This document shows positions 36,828 to 47,235 of a DNA stretch of 64,000 nt, in pieces; the first letter of the stretch is position 1; every line of letters starts with the position of its first letter. The translations under genes were made by a program, and so were the position numbers. Source of the DNA: Comamonas sp. (GTDB lineage: Bacteria; Pseudomonadota; Gammaproteobacteria; Burkholderiales; Burkholderiaceae_C). The notes under the pieces were generated by a model. It saw only the letters and a list, made by a program, of their open reading frames with translations. It was not told the origin of the DNA and ran no database searches. The stretch covers positions 62,001 to 126,000 of the forward strand of contig JAJPEQ010000006.1 of NCBI GenBank assembly GCA_021166775.1. The letters run 5' to 3'.

Positions 36828-36914
36828 TGGTGCGCGAGGCCGGACTCGAACCGGCACGCCATTGCTGGCGTCAGGACCTAAACCTGGTGCGTCTACCAAT
36901 TTCGCCACCCGCGC
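36828..36914 (-). tRNA. tRNA-Leu (anticodon UAG)
   Basis: An 87-nt class II tRNA on the minus strand. The acceptor stem is GCGCGGG paired with CTCGCGC (one G-U pair), with discriminator A and an encoded CCA. The D-arm region carries TGGTAGACGC, the anticodon loop is TTTAGGT (anticodon TAG, + strand 36878-36880), a long variable arm follows, and the T-arm reads GGTTCGAGTCC. It reads CUA/CUG-type leucine codons. Confidence 0.96.
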
Positions 36915-36926
36915 AAGAGAGCAGGG

Positions 36927-36932
36927 ATTCTA
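36927..36932 (-). promoter_or_regulatory. Candidate -10 box for tRNA-Leu
   Basis: TAGAAT on the minus strand lies 12 bases upstream of the mature tRNA 5' end. No clear -35 box is visible. Confidence 0.4.
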
Positions 36933-36998
36933 CTTGCCCGGTAGAGGTCGGGCCGTGCCATCAAGCAGATCGGTGCATGCTGCATTACGATGGTCGGC

Positions 36999-37715
36999 AT
37001 GATCACCCTGTACACGGCGCCGACCCCCAACGGCCACAAAGCCTCCATCGCGCTGGAGGAACTGGGCCTGCCCTACGAAATGCGCGTGCTCGACCTCTCC
37101 AAAGGCGAGCAAAAGCAGCCGCAGTTCCTTGCCATCAATCCCAATGGCCGCATCCCGGCCATCGTCGACCATGATGCCGAAGACTTCGCCGTCTTTGAAT
37201 CCGGCGCCATCCTGATCTATCTGGCGGAGAAGACCGGCCGCCTCATGCCGCCCGATCCCAAAGGCCGCTCACGGGTCATTCAATGGCTGATGTTCCAGAT
37301 GGGCGGTGTCGGCCCCATGATGGGCCAGGCCAATGTGTTCTATCGCTACTTCCCGACCAAGATACCAGCGGCCATCGACCGGTATCAGGGCGAGAGCCGG
37401 CGCCTCTTTGAAGTGCTGGACAGCCACCTCGCGCATCACGAATGGCTCGCGGACAATTACTCGATCGCCGACATCGCCAACTGGGCTTGGGTGCGCACGC
37501 ACCGGTGGTCCGGCGTATCCGTCGACGGCCTGCCTCACCTCAAGCGCTGGCGCGACGCCATCCGGGCACGACCGGCCGTGCAACGCGGTATCCAGCGCCC
37601 GCCCTCTGCCATCGACCTGACGCGGGACGGCGAATCGGGCACCGAGCAATTTGCCGAGCAGGCGCGATCCATGCTCATGACCGGCACCCCCACCCCCCAG
37701 GAGACACGCTCATGA
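36999..37715 (+). CDS. Glutathione S-transferase, YghU/Ure2p-like
   Basis: A 238-residue two-domain GST. The thioredoxin-like N-terminal half reads [27 protein letters not shown] with the glutathione-binding NGRIPAIVD and [15 protein letters not shown]. The helical half has the [12 protein letters not shown] segment typical of the YghU/YfcG group, which act as disulfide reductases on glutathione. An ATG at 36990 is an alternative start. Its stop overlaps the next gene (ATGA), which encodes a second GST. Confidence 0.9.
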   Translation: MITLYTAPTPNGHKASIALEELGLPYEMRVLDLSKGEQKQPQFLAINPNGRIPAIVDHDAEDFAVFESGAILIYLAEKTGRLMPPDPKGRSRVIQWLMFQMGGVGPMMGQANVFYRYFPTKIPAAIDRYQGESRRLFEVLDSHLAHHEWLADNYSIADIANWAWVRTHRWSGVSVDGLPHLKRWRDAIRARPAVQRGIQRPPSAIDLTRDGESGTEQFAEQARSMLMTGTPTPQETRS

Positions 37716-38332
37716 AACTCTACATCGCCACCCGCGCCCCCAACCCCCGTCGCGTACTGATGTTCATGGCCGAAAAAGCCATCACGGGCATTGAATTCGC
37801 CACCATCGACCTCAATGCCGGCGAACACAAGGCCGAGAGCTACCACGCCAAGGTCCCCGTCTCTCGCGTTCCGGCGCTCGAATTCGACGACGGGCGTATT
37901 TTGAGTGAAACACGCGCCATCTGCACCTGGCTCGAGGGCGCGCACCCTGAGCACAACCTGATGGGCGTGGACTTCGAAGAGCGCGCCTTCATCGAAATGC
38001 ACGACCGACGCGTGGAGTGGTACTGGATGCTGCCGATCGCCAACTGCGTGCGCCACACCCACCCGGGTCTTGCCGTTCTGGAAAAGCCGCAATTCGCGGA
38101 CTTCGGCGCCTCGCAAGGCCAGAAGGTGCGCGAAAGCGCCCAGTGGCTCGATGAATCGCTGGTCCGCCATCCGTGGATCGCGGGCGACCGCTTCACCATT
38201 GCCGACATCACGGCCTTCTGCGCCCTGGAATTCGCACGCCTGATGAAATTCAATGCAGGCGCCGAAGGCTTTGCCGCCCTTCAGGCCTGGCGCGATCGCG
38301 TGGCCGAACGCGAAAGCGCGCGGGCCGTGTAG
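37712..38332 (+). CDS. Glutathione S-transferase
   Basis: A 206-residue GST with the N-terminal [22 protein letters not shown], the [12 protein letters not shown] cis-Pro loop and [11 protein letters not shown] glutathione site. The C-terminal half has [28 protein letters not shown] lies 7 bases before the ATG, inside the first GST gene, and the 4-base overlap makes a coupled pair. The substrate is unknown. It is convergent with prpE. Confidence 0.9.
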   Translation: MKLYIATRAPNPRRVLMFMAEKAITGIEFATIDLNAGEHKAESYHAKVPVSRVPALEFDDGRILSETRAICTWLEGAHPEHNLMGVDFEERAFIEMHDRRVEWYWMLPIANCVRHTHPGLAVLEKPQFADFGASQGQKVRESAQWLDESLVRHPWIAGDRFTIADITAFCALEFARLMKFNAGAEGFAALQAWRDRVAERESARAV

Positions 38333-38357
38333 CCACCCGCCCGCGCCACCTGCTGCG

Positions 38358-40271
38358 TCAGGCTTTGCGTGGGTAACCCAGCGCGGCCAGCGCCTGCGTG
38401 ATCTCCGGCAACACGGAGTCATCCTCGATCGTCGCCGGAACCTTCACCTCGCCGCCATCGGCCATGGTGCGTATCGTCACGCGCAGCACCTTGCCCGAGC
38501 GCGTCTTGGGCAGGCGCGCCACCACGTGCACACTCTTGAAATCAGCCACCGCGCCCAGTTGCGCGCGCACCCGCGCGACCAGGTCCTTGCAGATCTCCTC
38601 ATCCGTGTGCTTCACGCCGGATTTGAGCACCACGAGACCCAGCGGCACCTGTCCCTTGAGCGCATCGGCCACGCCGACCACGGCCGCTTCCGCCACGTCC
38701 GGGTGGGAAGCCAGGATTTCTTCCATCTGTCCCGTGGAAAGACGGTGCCCCGCGACGTTGATGATGTCATCGATGCGCGACATCACCCAGCCGTAGCCCT
38801 CTTCATCGATGTAGCCCGCATCACCCGACAGGTAGTAGCCGGGATAGCGCGAGAGATAGGTCTCTTCGTACCCCTGCTCGTTGTTCCACAGGGTGTAGAG
38901 GGTGCCCGGCGGCATGGGCAGCTTGATCGCGAGACTGCCGATGTCGCCCGGCGCCTTTTCCTTGCCGTCTTCGTCGAGGATGCGGATGTCGAACCCCGGC
39001 ACCGGCTTGGTGGGCGAGCCGGGGTGCACTGGCAGATATTCGATGCCCATGCAATTGCTGATCGCAGGCCAGCCCAGTTCGGTCTGCCACCAGTTGTCGA
39101 TCACCGGTACGCGCAGGATCTTCTGCGCCCACTCGATCGTGTCGGGGTCGCCGCGCTCACCCGCGAGGAACAGGGTGCGGAATCTGGAGAGGTCGTAGCG
39201 CTTGACGAGTTCGCCGTTCGGATCTTCCTTCTTGAGGGCCCGAAAGGCCGTCGGAGCCGTGAAGAAGACATTCACGCCATGCTCGGCGCAGACGCGCCAG
39301 AACGCGCCGGCGTCAGGTGTGCCCACCGGCTTGCCTTCGTAAACGATGGTCGTGCACCCCTGCAGCAGGGGTCCGTAAACGATATACGAGTGACCCACCA
39401 CCCAACCCACGTCCGAGCCGGCCCAGTACACATCCCCGGGTTTGACGCCGAACACCGCGTCCATGGACCAGCGCAGCGCCACCGCATGGCCGCCGTTGTC
39501 GCGAACCACACCCTTGGGTTTGCCCGTGGTGCCCGAGGTGTAGATCACATAGAGCGGGTCGGTGGCCGCGACCGGCACGCAATCGGCCGGCTCGGCCTTG
39601 GCCATGGCGTCATTCCAATCGATATCCCGTCCCGCCACCATGCCGCAGCGCAGTTGCTCGCGCTGCAGGATCAGACAGGGCGTCTCGGGCACACCGGCGA
39701 TTTCCAGCGCCTCGTCCAAAAGCGGCTTGTAGGGCACCGCCTTGCCAGGCAGCAGGCCGCACGAGGCCGACATCATCACCTTGGGCTTGGCATCAACGAT
39801 GCGCTTGGCCAGTTCCGGCGCGGCAAAGCCGCCAAACACCACCGAATGCACGGCGCCAATGCGCGCGCATGCCAGCATGGCAATGGCGGCTTCGGCCACC
39901 ATGGGCATGTAGATCACGACGCGATCGCCCTTCTGTACCCCCATGCCGCGCAGCACGCCGGCGCAACGCGCCACCTCGTCACGCAACTGGCGGTAGGTGA
40001 GCTTGCGCTGCGATCCGGCCAGCGGGCTGTCGTAGACCAGCGCCAGCTGATCGGCTCGCCCACTCTCCACATGTCGGTCCACGCAGTTGTAGCAGGTATT
40101 GAGCACGCCGCCAGAGAACCACCGGTAGAACGGCTTGCGCGTATCGTCGATCACCTTGTCCCAGCGCTTGATCCAGTCAATGTCACCGGCAGCCGCGGCC
40201 CAGAAGCCGGCTGGGTCCGCCAGCGCCGCAGCGCGTGTTTTCTCGAAATCGCCTGCCGTACCAGTGCTCAT
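38358..40271 (-). CDS. prpE: Propionyl-CoA synthetase (acyl-CoA synthetase family)
   Basis: A 637-residue AMP-forming acyl-CoA synthetase of the acetate/propionate group. It has the ATP motif YTSGTTGKPKGV, WWQTELGWP, YLSGDAGYIDEEGY, the SRIDDIINVAGHRLST hinge and the acetylatable Lys in PKTRSGKVLR. Overall sequence fits PrpE better than Acs. GAGGAG precedes the ATG at 40271. No prpBCD methylcitrate genes are in the window. It follows the isochorismatase-family gene on the same strand by 85 bases. Confidence 0.88.
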   Translation of the reverse strand: MSTGTAGDFEKTRAAALADPAGFWAAAAGDIDWIKRWDKVIDDTRKPFYRWFSGGVLNTCYNCVDRHVESGRADQLALVYDSPLAGSQRKLTYRQLRDEVARCAGVLRGMGVQKGDRVVIYMPMVAEAAIAMLACARIGAVHSVVFGGFAAPELAKRIVDAKPKVMMSASCGLLPGKAVPYKPLLDEALEIAGVPETPCLILQREQLRCGMVAGRDIDWNDAMAKAEPADCVPVAATDPLYVIYTSGTTGKPKGVVRDNGGHAVALRWSMDAVFGVKPGDVYWAGSDVGWVVGHSYIVYGPLLQGCTTIVYEGKPVGTPDAGAFWRVCAEHGVNVFFTAPTAFRALKKEDPNGELVKRYDLSRFRTLFLAGERGDPDTIEWAQKILRVPVIDNWWQTELGWPAISNCMGIEYLPVHPGSPTKPVPGFDIRILDEDGKEKAPGDIGSLAIKLPMPPGTLYTLWNNEQGYEETYLSRYPGYYLSGDAGYIDEEGYGWVMSRIDDIINVAGHRLSTGQMEEILASHPDVAEAAVVGVADALKGQVPLGLVVLKSGVKHTDEEICKDLVARVRAQLGAVADFKSVHVVARLPKTRSGKVLRVTIRTMADGGEVKVPATIEDDSVLPEITQALAALGYPRKA

Positions 40272-40356
40272 CGTGATCTCCTCTGTCAACCATGAAGCCA
40301 ATCGTGGAATATCGTACTGCTCCACCCGAGCATGCACGCGCAACCTGAACGTCTGC

Positions 40357-40959
40357 TTACTTGATCAGGGCGTGCACTTCCTTGAATGCAGGGTGCTCGC
40401 AGGTGCGCAGCCACTCGAATGCGACCATCTCGGTCGTCACCAGCTCCGCCCCGGCGCCCGCGAGGCGATCGAAGGCGGCATCGCGGCTGCGCTCGGTGCG
40501 CGAACCGCAGGCATCGGTGACGACCCACACATCCCACTCTTCGTCAATCAGGTCCAGCGCCGTCTGCAGCAGACACACATGCGCTTCGCAGCCCGCCACC
40601 ACGATGCTCGGGCGCTCGAGCCGCTGGGGCTCGCTCTTGCGCAGATGCTTGGGCAGGCTGCGGGCATTGCCCTTGTTCTGCACCACTTCGGGGACGAGCA
40701 GGTCGGCCAGCCCATCGGCCACGGCACTGAAATGCATCTTGGAAAGCGTCTTGCCACACAGACTGCGCAGCTCGGCGTCGTTGGCGCCCAGGCGGGCCGG
40801 GTTCTGCTCCGTGCCCCAGACCGGAACCTGCATGCGACTGGCCGCTTGCGCGAGCCGCCGCGCATTGGCGAGCACCGCCTGCGCCTCGTGGATCACCGGC
40901 ATCAAACGTTCCTGGTAATCCACCAGCACCAGTTGACATTCATCGGCATTGAGCAGCAT
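40357..40959 (-). CDS. Isochorismatase-family cysteine hydrolase
   Basis: A 200-residue hydrolase of the isochorismatase/nicotinamidase superfamily. The catalytic Asp lies in LVLVDYQERL and the nucleophile Cys in VAGCEAHVCLLQTALDL. CAGGAG precedes the ATG at 40959. The precise substrate cannot be told; the short form resembles YcaC-like proteins. It is divergent from the IclR regulator, which may control it. Confidence 0.82.
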   Translation of the reverse strand: MLLNADECQLVLVDYQERLMPVIHEAQAVLANARRLAQAASRMQVPVWGTEQNPARLGANDAELRSLCGKTLSKMHFSAVADGLADLLVPEVVQNKGNARSLPKHLRKSEPQRLERPSIVVAGCEAHVCLLQTALDLIDEEWDVWVVTDACGSRTERSRDAAFDRLAGAGAELVTTEMVAFEWLRTCEHPAFKEVHALIK

Positions 40960-41082
40960 GGCGCATCTCCTGAAAAGCACATCGCAGGCATTGTCGCAGC
41001 CTCACGCGCACAAGCGCCACGCGGGTGCACGATACCGTCGTCGTTTCGCCTTGTAAAATCACATCCCGTCCGCAGCGTTGCC

Positions 41083-41880
41083 ATGAAAAAACCGATCACC
41101 GACCTACCACCACGCCCCAGCGTTCAAGTGCTGGAGCGCATGTTTTCGCTGATCGACATTCTTGCGGCGCGCGACGAGCCGGTGTCGCTCAAGGAGATCA
41201 GCGAGCGTTCCGGCCTGCATCCGTCCACCGCCCACCGCATCCTCAACGACCTCACCACCGGCCGTTTCGTCGATCGTCCCGAGGCGGGCAGCTACCGGCT
41301 GGGCATGCGGCTGCTCGAACTCGGCAACCTGGTCAAGGCGCGCCTGAACGTGCGCGACGCAGCGATCCTGCCAATGCGCCACCTGCACAAACTCATTCAG
41401 CAACCCGTGAATCTGAGCGTGCGCCAGGGCGATGAAATCGTCTACATCGAGCGCGCCTACAGCGAACGCTCGGGCATGCAGGTCGTGCGTGCCATCGGCG
41501 GTCATGCACCCTTGCATCTGACGTCCACCGGCAAGCTCTTTCTCGCGGCGGAAGATGCACAGCGCGTGCGCGCCTATGCCGCGCGCACCGGCCTGCCTGG
41601 CCACACACGCAACAGCATCACGCAACTGTCCGCACTGGAACGAGAGCTGGCGCACGCGCGCCAATCGGGCATCGCCCGCGACAACGAAGAGCTCGAAATG
41701 GGCGTGCGGTGCATGGCCGCCGGCATCTATGACGACCAGGGCGATCTGGTCGCCGGGCTTTCCATTTCCGCACCGGCAGACCGGCTCGATGAAGGGTGGA
41801 TACCCAAGCTGCAATCGAGCGCACAGGAAATATCGCTGGCATTGGGCTGCACCGCGCAGGCGCCGCAAAAGCACGCCTGA
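41083..41880 (+). CDS. IclR-family transcriptional regulator
   Basis: A 265-residue regulator with an N-terminal winged helix (VSLKEISERSGLHPSTAHRILNDL, about 35-58) and an IclR ligand domain ending SAPADRLDEGWIPKLQ. IclR proteins sense small acids and aromatic or short-chain metabolites. It is divergent from the isochorismatase-family gene across 123 bases, where its operator would be expected. A TAAAAT near 41054 is a possible -10 box. Confidence 0.9.
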   Translation: MKKPITDLPPRPSVQVLERMFSLIDILAARDEPVSLKEISERSGLHPSTAHRILNDLTTGRFVDRPEAGSYRLGMRLLELGNLVKARLNVRDAAILPMRHLHKLIQQPVNLSVRQGDEIVYIERAYSERSGMQVVRAIGGHAPLHLTSTGKLFLAAEDAQRVRAYAARTGLPGHTRNSITQLSALERELAHARQSGIARDNEELEMGVRCMAAGIYDDQGDLVAGLSISAPADRLDEGWIPKLQSSAQEISLALGCTAQAPQKHA

Positions 41881-42250
41881 GGGGCGAATGACGCGGGCGC
41901 ATCGCGCGGACCCGACATGATCCTCGTGCTCCGCCACCCGCGCCCATCCGTACGATGCAACGCATCGGCTGAGCCGAATCTCTTACGCGCGCCTGACATC
42001 GGTGCGCTTTTCCGCGCCTATTTTCTCGGGGTTTTCGAGTCTGGTCACCCTTGCGCGAGCCGCCTACATTCATCAACGTCGCGCGTGGAAGACCAAGCAT
42101 TGGCATCGGCCAGTGAACGAACCGGCAGGGGACTCACGGTCCGCAAACTGTCTGCAATTTGGCAGCCGTGCGCTTCAAGGGTAGTTGCGATCGCTCGATT
42201 GCAATGTGATTCAGGTCACGATTTCCAACCACGAAGTAGATAGGAGATAT
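41881..42250. other. 370-base intergenic region upstream of the ABC importer
   Basis: No gene is supported. The region presumably holds the promoter of the binding-protein gene; a CRP-like palindrome lies at 42205-42220. No riboswitch or terminator-like structure was recognised. Confidence 0.6.
42205..42220 (+). promoter_or_regulatory. CRP/Vfr-like site upstream of the ABC importer
   Basis: TGTGA-TTCAGG-TCACG matches the CRP consensus TGTGA-N6-TCACA except for the last base. It lies 31 bases before the start codon of the binding-protein gene, so binding there would more likely repress than activate. Confidence 0.35.
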
Positions 42251-43600
42251 ATGTCCAAGTTTGACTCCACGAGCGGCGTCTCCCGCCGCGGTGCGCTGCA
42301 GCTGAGCGCAGCCGGCGGCATGATGGCCACCGGCCTGGGCGGCGTGCAATGGGCCATCGCCCAGGACAAGCCCAAGCTCGGCGCCACCTGGCCCGAGGGC
42401 TCGCAGGGCGACACGGTCTATCTGGGCGCCGCGGTGCCGCTGACGGGCACCTACGCCGTGCAGGGCGCCGACGAGCTCAAGGGCATGGAGCTCGCTATCG
42501 AGCACATCAACAGCAACCACGAGTTGATGAAGGCACTGGCGCCGAAGATCAACAACGGCGTGAACGGCAAGAAGGTCAAGCTCCTGTCCGCCGACTCGGC
42601 CGCCAAGCCCAATCAGGCCCTGCAGGTCGAGCAAACCTTCATTGCGCAGAACAAGGTGATCGCGATGATCGGCTCGACCTCGTCGGCCGTCGCGGTGGCG
42701 ATGAACAAGTTCGCGCAACGCGAAAAAATCCTCTACATGGCCGGGATTTCGGGCTCCAACGACACCACCGGCAAGGACTGCGTGCGCTACGGCTTCCGTC
42801 AGGGCTTCTTTGGCGAGATGGCGGCCAATGCGATCGGCCCGATCCTGGTCAAGCAATTCGGCAAGAACCGCAAGGCCGCGTTCATGACGCCGGACTACAC
42901 CTACGGCCACACCACCACCGAATCGGTCAACAACTACCTGACCAAGGAAGGCGGCTGGAAGATGGTGACCAACCAGGTCTCGCCCCTGGGCACGCAGGAC
43001 TTCAGCCAGTACCTGACCAACATCGCCAACTCGGGCGCCGAGTTCCTGATCAACGTCAACTGGGGCCGTGACGCGGTTCTGTCGTCGCAGCAAGCCAAGC
43101 AGTTCGGTCTGATCCCGAAGATGACGCTGGTGCTGCCCTACCAGATCCCGTTCATCGCCAAGGAAGCGGGCGTGGACATCACGCACGGCGTGCTGGCGGC
43201 GACCGATTTCTGGTGGACGCTGGAAGAAAAGTTCCCGCTGGCCAAGCAGTTCGTCGAGGCCTTCCACAAGAAGTATGGCTACCGTCCCGAGTGGGGCGCA
43301 GAAAACGGCTACGTGAGCTTCGCCCACTGGGCCCGCATGGTCACGGAAGCCGGCAGCTTCTATCCGCCCGACGTCATCAAGCAGTGGGAAAAGGGCGAGA
43401 CCATTCCGTCGCTGCTGGGTGATGTGCACTACCGCCCCGAAGACCACCAGTGCGTGCGTCCCGTGGTCATCGTCCGCGGCAAGGAAAAGAAGGACATGAA
43501 GAACGACGAGGATTTCTGGGAAGTGATCGAGCTGGTCGATGGCGCCAAGGTCATCCAGAAACCTGACGCCTTCGGCTGCAAGCTGGGCGATTACACCTGA
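42251..43600 (+). CDS. ABC transporter substrate-binding protein (amide/branched-chain type) with Tat-like signal
   Basis: A 449-residue periplasmic binding protein. The N-terminus SRRGALQLSAAGG resembles a twin-arginine signal, with processing expected after AIA at about residue 37. The mature part has VYLGAAVPLTGTYAVQGADELKGMELAIEHIN typical of type I Liv/amide binders. It is longer than classic LivK. TAGGAG precedes the ATG. It heads the permease/ATPase genes, from which it is separated by two strong hairpins. The ligand is unknown. Confidence 0.88.
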   Translation: MSKFDSTSGVSRRGALQLSAAGGMMATGLGGVQWAIAQDKPKLGATWPEGSQGDTVYLGAAVPLTGTYAVQGADELKGMELAIEHINSNHELMKALAPKINNGVNGKKVKLLSADSAAKPNQALQVEQTFIAQNKVIAMIGSTSSAVAVAMNKFAQREKILYMAGISGSNDTTGKDCVRYGFRQGFFGEMAANAIGPILVKQFGKNRKAAFMTPDYTYGHTTTESVNNYLTKEGGWKMVTNQVSPLGTQDFSQYLTNIANSGAEFLINVNWGRDAVLSSQQAKQFGLIPKMTLVLPYQIPFIAKEAGVDITHGVLAATDFWWTLEEKFPLAKQFVEAFHKKYGYRPEWGAENGYVSFAHWARMVTEAGSFYPPDVIKQWEKGETIPSLLGDVHYRPEDHQCVRPVVIVRGKEKKDMKNDEDFWEVIELVDGAKVIQKPDAFGCKLGDYT

Positions 43601-43610
43601 CGGAAAAACA

Positions 43611-43701
43611 GGCGCACCGAGGTCTTCAGGACCTGGGTGCGCCATGTGACGCCGACCTGAGGAGGGCGCTTGTGTGCAGTGGATTTCCCGGCACACAAGC
43701 G
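43611..43701 (+). promoter_or_regulatory. Two tandem hairpins between binding-protein and permease genes
   Basis: Hairpin 1: GGCGCACC-g-AGGTC pairs with GACCT-g-GGTGCGCC (43611-43643). Hairpin 2: CGCTTGTGTGC (43667-43677) pairs perfectly over 11 bp with GCACACAAGCG (43691-43701). Neither has a T-run. Such structures commonly protect an upstream message from 3' exonucleases, giving more binding protein than permease. Confidence 0.7.
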
Positions 43702-43750
43702 TATGGCGTATTCAACTCCCTGAATTGATTGACAAACATGGCAGGTCAAT

Positions 43751-44626
43751 GTGATTAACACGGCCAATTTCATATCTCAATTGTTCAACGGGCTGGTTTT
43801 GGGAGCGCTACTGGCGCTGATTTCATCCGGCCTGACGATCATTTACGGCACGCTGGGCGTGCTCAATCTGGCGCATGGCGCATTGTTCATGCTCGGCGGC
43901 TACGCGGGCTGGCTTGCGTTCGAGTATTCCCATTCGTTCATTCTGGCCGTGGCGGTCGGTGCCTTGTTTGTCATGATCGTCGGCGTGGTCATGGAGCAGG
44001 TGATCATCAAGCACTTCTATTCCAGACCTGACGAGGATCAGCTGCTTGTGACCTTCGGGTTGAGCATCGTGTTTGCCGAGGTGGTGCGCTATTTCTTCGG
44101 CTCTCTCTCGAAAAAGATTCCCCCGCCCGACATCTTCGCGGGCGCAAGCAACATGGGATTCATGATCTATCCCAACTACCGGTTGGCGCTGCTGGGCATC
44201 ATCGCCGTGGCGCTGCTCGTGCTGTACTGGGTGCTGTACCGCACACGCATCGGCATGATCGTGCGCGCGGGCATCGAAGACTCGGTGGCGGTCGATTCAC
44301 TGGGCATCAACGTGTACAAGGTCTTCACGCTGGTCTTCGGCATCGGCGCGATGGCCGCAGGCTTTGCCGGCGTGGTGTACTCACCCGTGGTCGCCATGTC
44401 GCCCGACAGCGGCGACGCGATTCTGGTGCAAACCTTCGTGGTGGTCGTGATCGGCGGTGTCGGCTCGTTTCCAGGCGCAGTTCTGGGCGGCCTGATCGCC
44501 GGCGAAATCATCAGCCTGACTTCCATGGTCAACCCCGCCTATTCCATGATCATGCTCTTCGTGGCAATGACGCTTGTCCTGGTCTTCCGTCCCCGCGGTC
44601 TGATGGGCGCGATAGGTCGCAACTAA
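43751..44626 (+). CDS. livH: Branched-chain amino acid-type ABC transporter permease LivH
   Basis: A 291-residue inner-membrane permease with about eight helices. Typical segments are LFNGLVLGALLALISSGLTIIYG, LNLAHGALFMLGGY and the VVIGGVGSFPGAVLGGLIAG coupling region. The start is the GTG at 43751, with CAGG about 7 bases upstream. It is followed 13 bases later by the fused LivM-LivG gene. Confidence 0.94.
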   Translation: MINTANFISQLFNGLVLGALLALISSGLTIIYGTLGVLNLAHGALFMLGGYAGWLAFEYSHSFILAVAVGALFVMIVGVVMEQVIIKHFYSRPDEDQLLVTFGLSIVFAEVVRYFFGSLSKKIPPPDIFAGASNMGFMIYPNYRLALLGIIAVALLVLYWVLYRTRIGMIVRAGIEDSVAVDSLGINVYKVFTLVFGIGAMAAGFAGVVYSPVVAMSPDSGDAILVQTFVVVVIGGVGSFPGAVLGGLIAGEIISLTSMVNPAYSMIMLFVAMTLVLVFRPRGLMGAIGRN

Positions 44627-44639
44627 TCCCGAGTCTCAG

Positions 44640-46459
<1,820 letters not shown>

Positions 46460-46463
<4 letters not shown>

Positions 46464-47158
46464 GCCTGCTAGAAGTCAGTGGAATCAACAGCTACTACGG
46501 CGACAGCCACATCCTCTTCGATGTGGGCATACGCGTGGAAAAAAACGAGGTGGTGGCCCTGCTGGGGCGCAATGGCGCCGGCAAATCCACCACTTTCAAG
46601 AGTCTGGCGGGCGTCGTCAAGCCCAAGAGCGGCAGCGTCAAGCTCGACGGCGTGGAAGTTGCCGGAAAGAAGGCCCACCAGATCGCCTTGGCCGGCCTGC
46701 AGCTCGTGCACGAGGAAAGACGCGTGTTCGGCAGCCTGAATGTGGAGGAAAACATCATCCTCGCCGGGCTCACGGCGCCCAACAAGTGGCCGCTGGAACG
46801 CATCTATTCCATCTTCCCGCGTCTGCAGGAGCGCCGCACCAGCCGCGGGACCGATCTTTCGGGGGGCGAACAGCAGATGCTGGCCATTGCCCGTGCACTG
46901 GTGCGCGATCCGAAAATCATCCTGCTCGATGAGCCATTCGAAGGCCTGGCCCCGGTGATCGTCCAGGACCTGATCCGCGTCTGCCGCGATCTGGCCAAGG
47001 CGGGCCAGACTATCGTGCTGATCGAGCAGAATCTGGCCGCGGCCATGTCGCTCGCGAGCCGCGCCTACATCCTGAACAACGGTCAAATCGTTCACGAAAG
47101 CACGACGGCAGATTTGAAGAAGCAACCCGAGATCATCCAGAAATATCTCGGGGTCTGA
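46460..47158 (+). CDS. livF: ABC transporter ATP-binding protein LivF
   Basis: The second ATPase of the importer, 232 residues. It has Walker A GRNGAGKST (36-44), signature LSGGEQQMLAIARAL, LLDEPFEGLAP and the H-loop region IEQNLAAAMSLASRAYIL. It overlaps the fused permease-ATPase gene by 4 bases and is the last gene of the operon, closed by a terminator. Confidence 0.95.
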
Positions 47159-47183
47159 CGCGCCGTTTGGCCCATGCAAGCCC

Positions 47184-47220
47184 AAGCCCGCGACAGCTGC
47201 GAAAGCTTCGCGGGCTTTTT
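47184..47220 (+). terminator. Rho-independent terminator of the ABC importer operon
   Basis: AAGCCCGCGA and TCGCGGGCTT form a perfect 10-bp stem with a 14-nt loop followed by T residues. Confidence 0.9.
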
Positions 47221-47235
47221 CGTCACTGACTGGCG

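Noticed and set aside
38253..40295. 680-codon open frame opposite prpE
   Set aside because: Same effect: mirror of a well-supported gene, without motifs.
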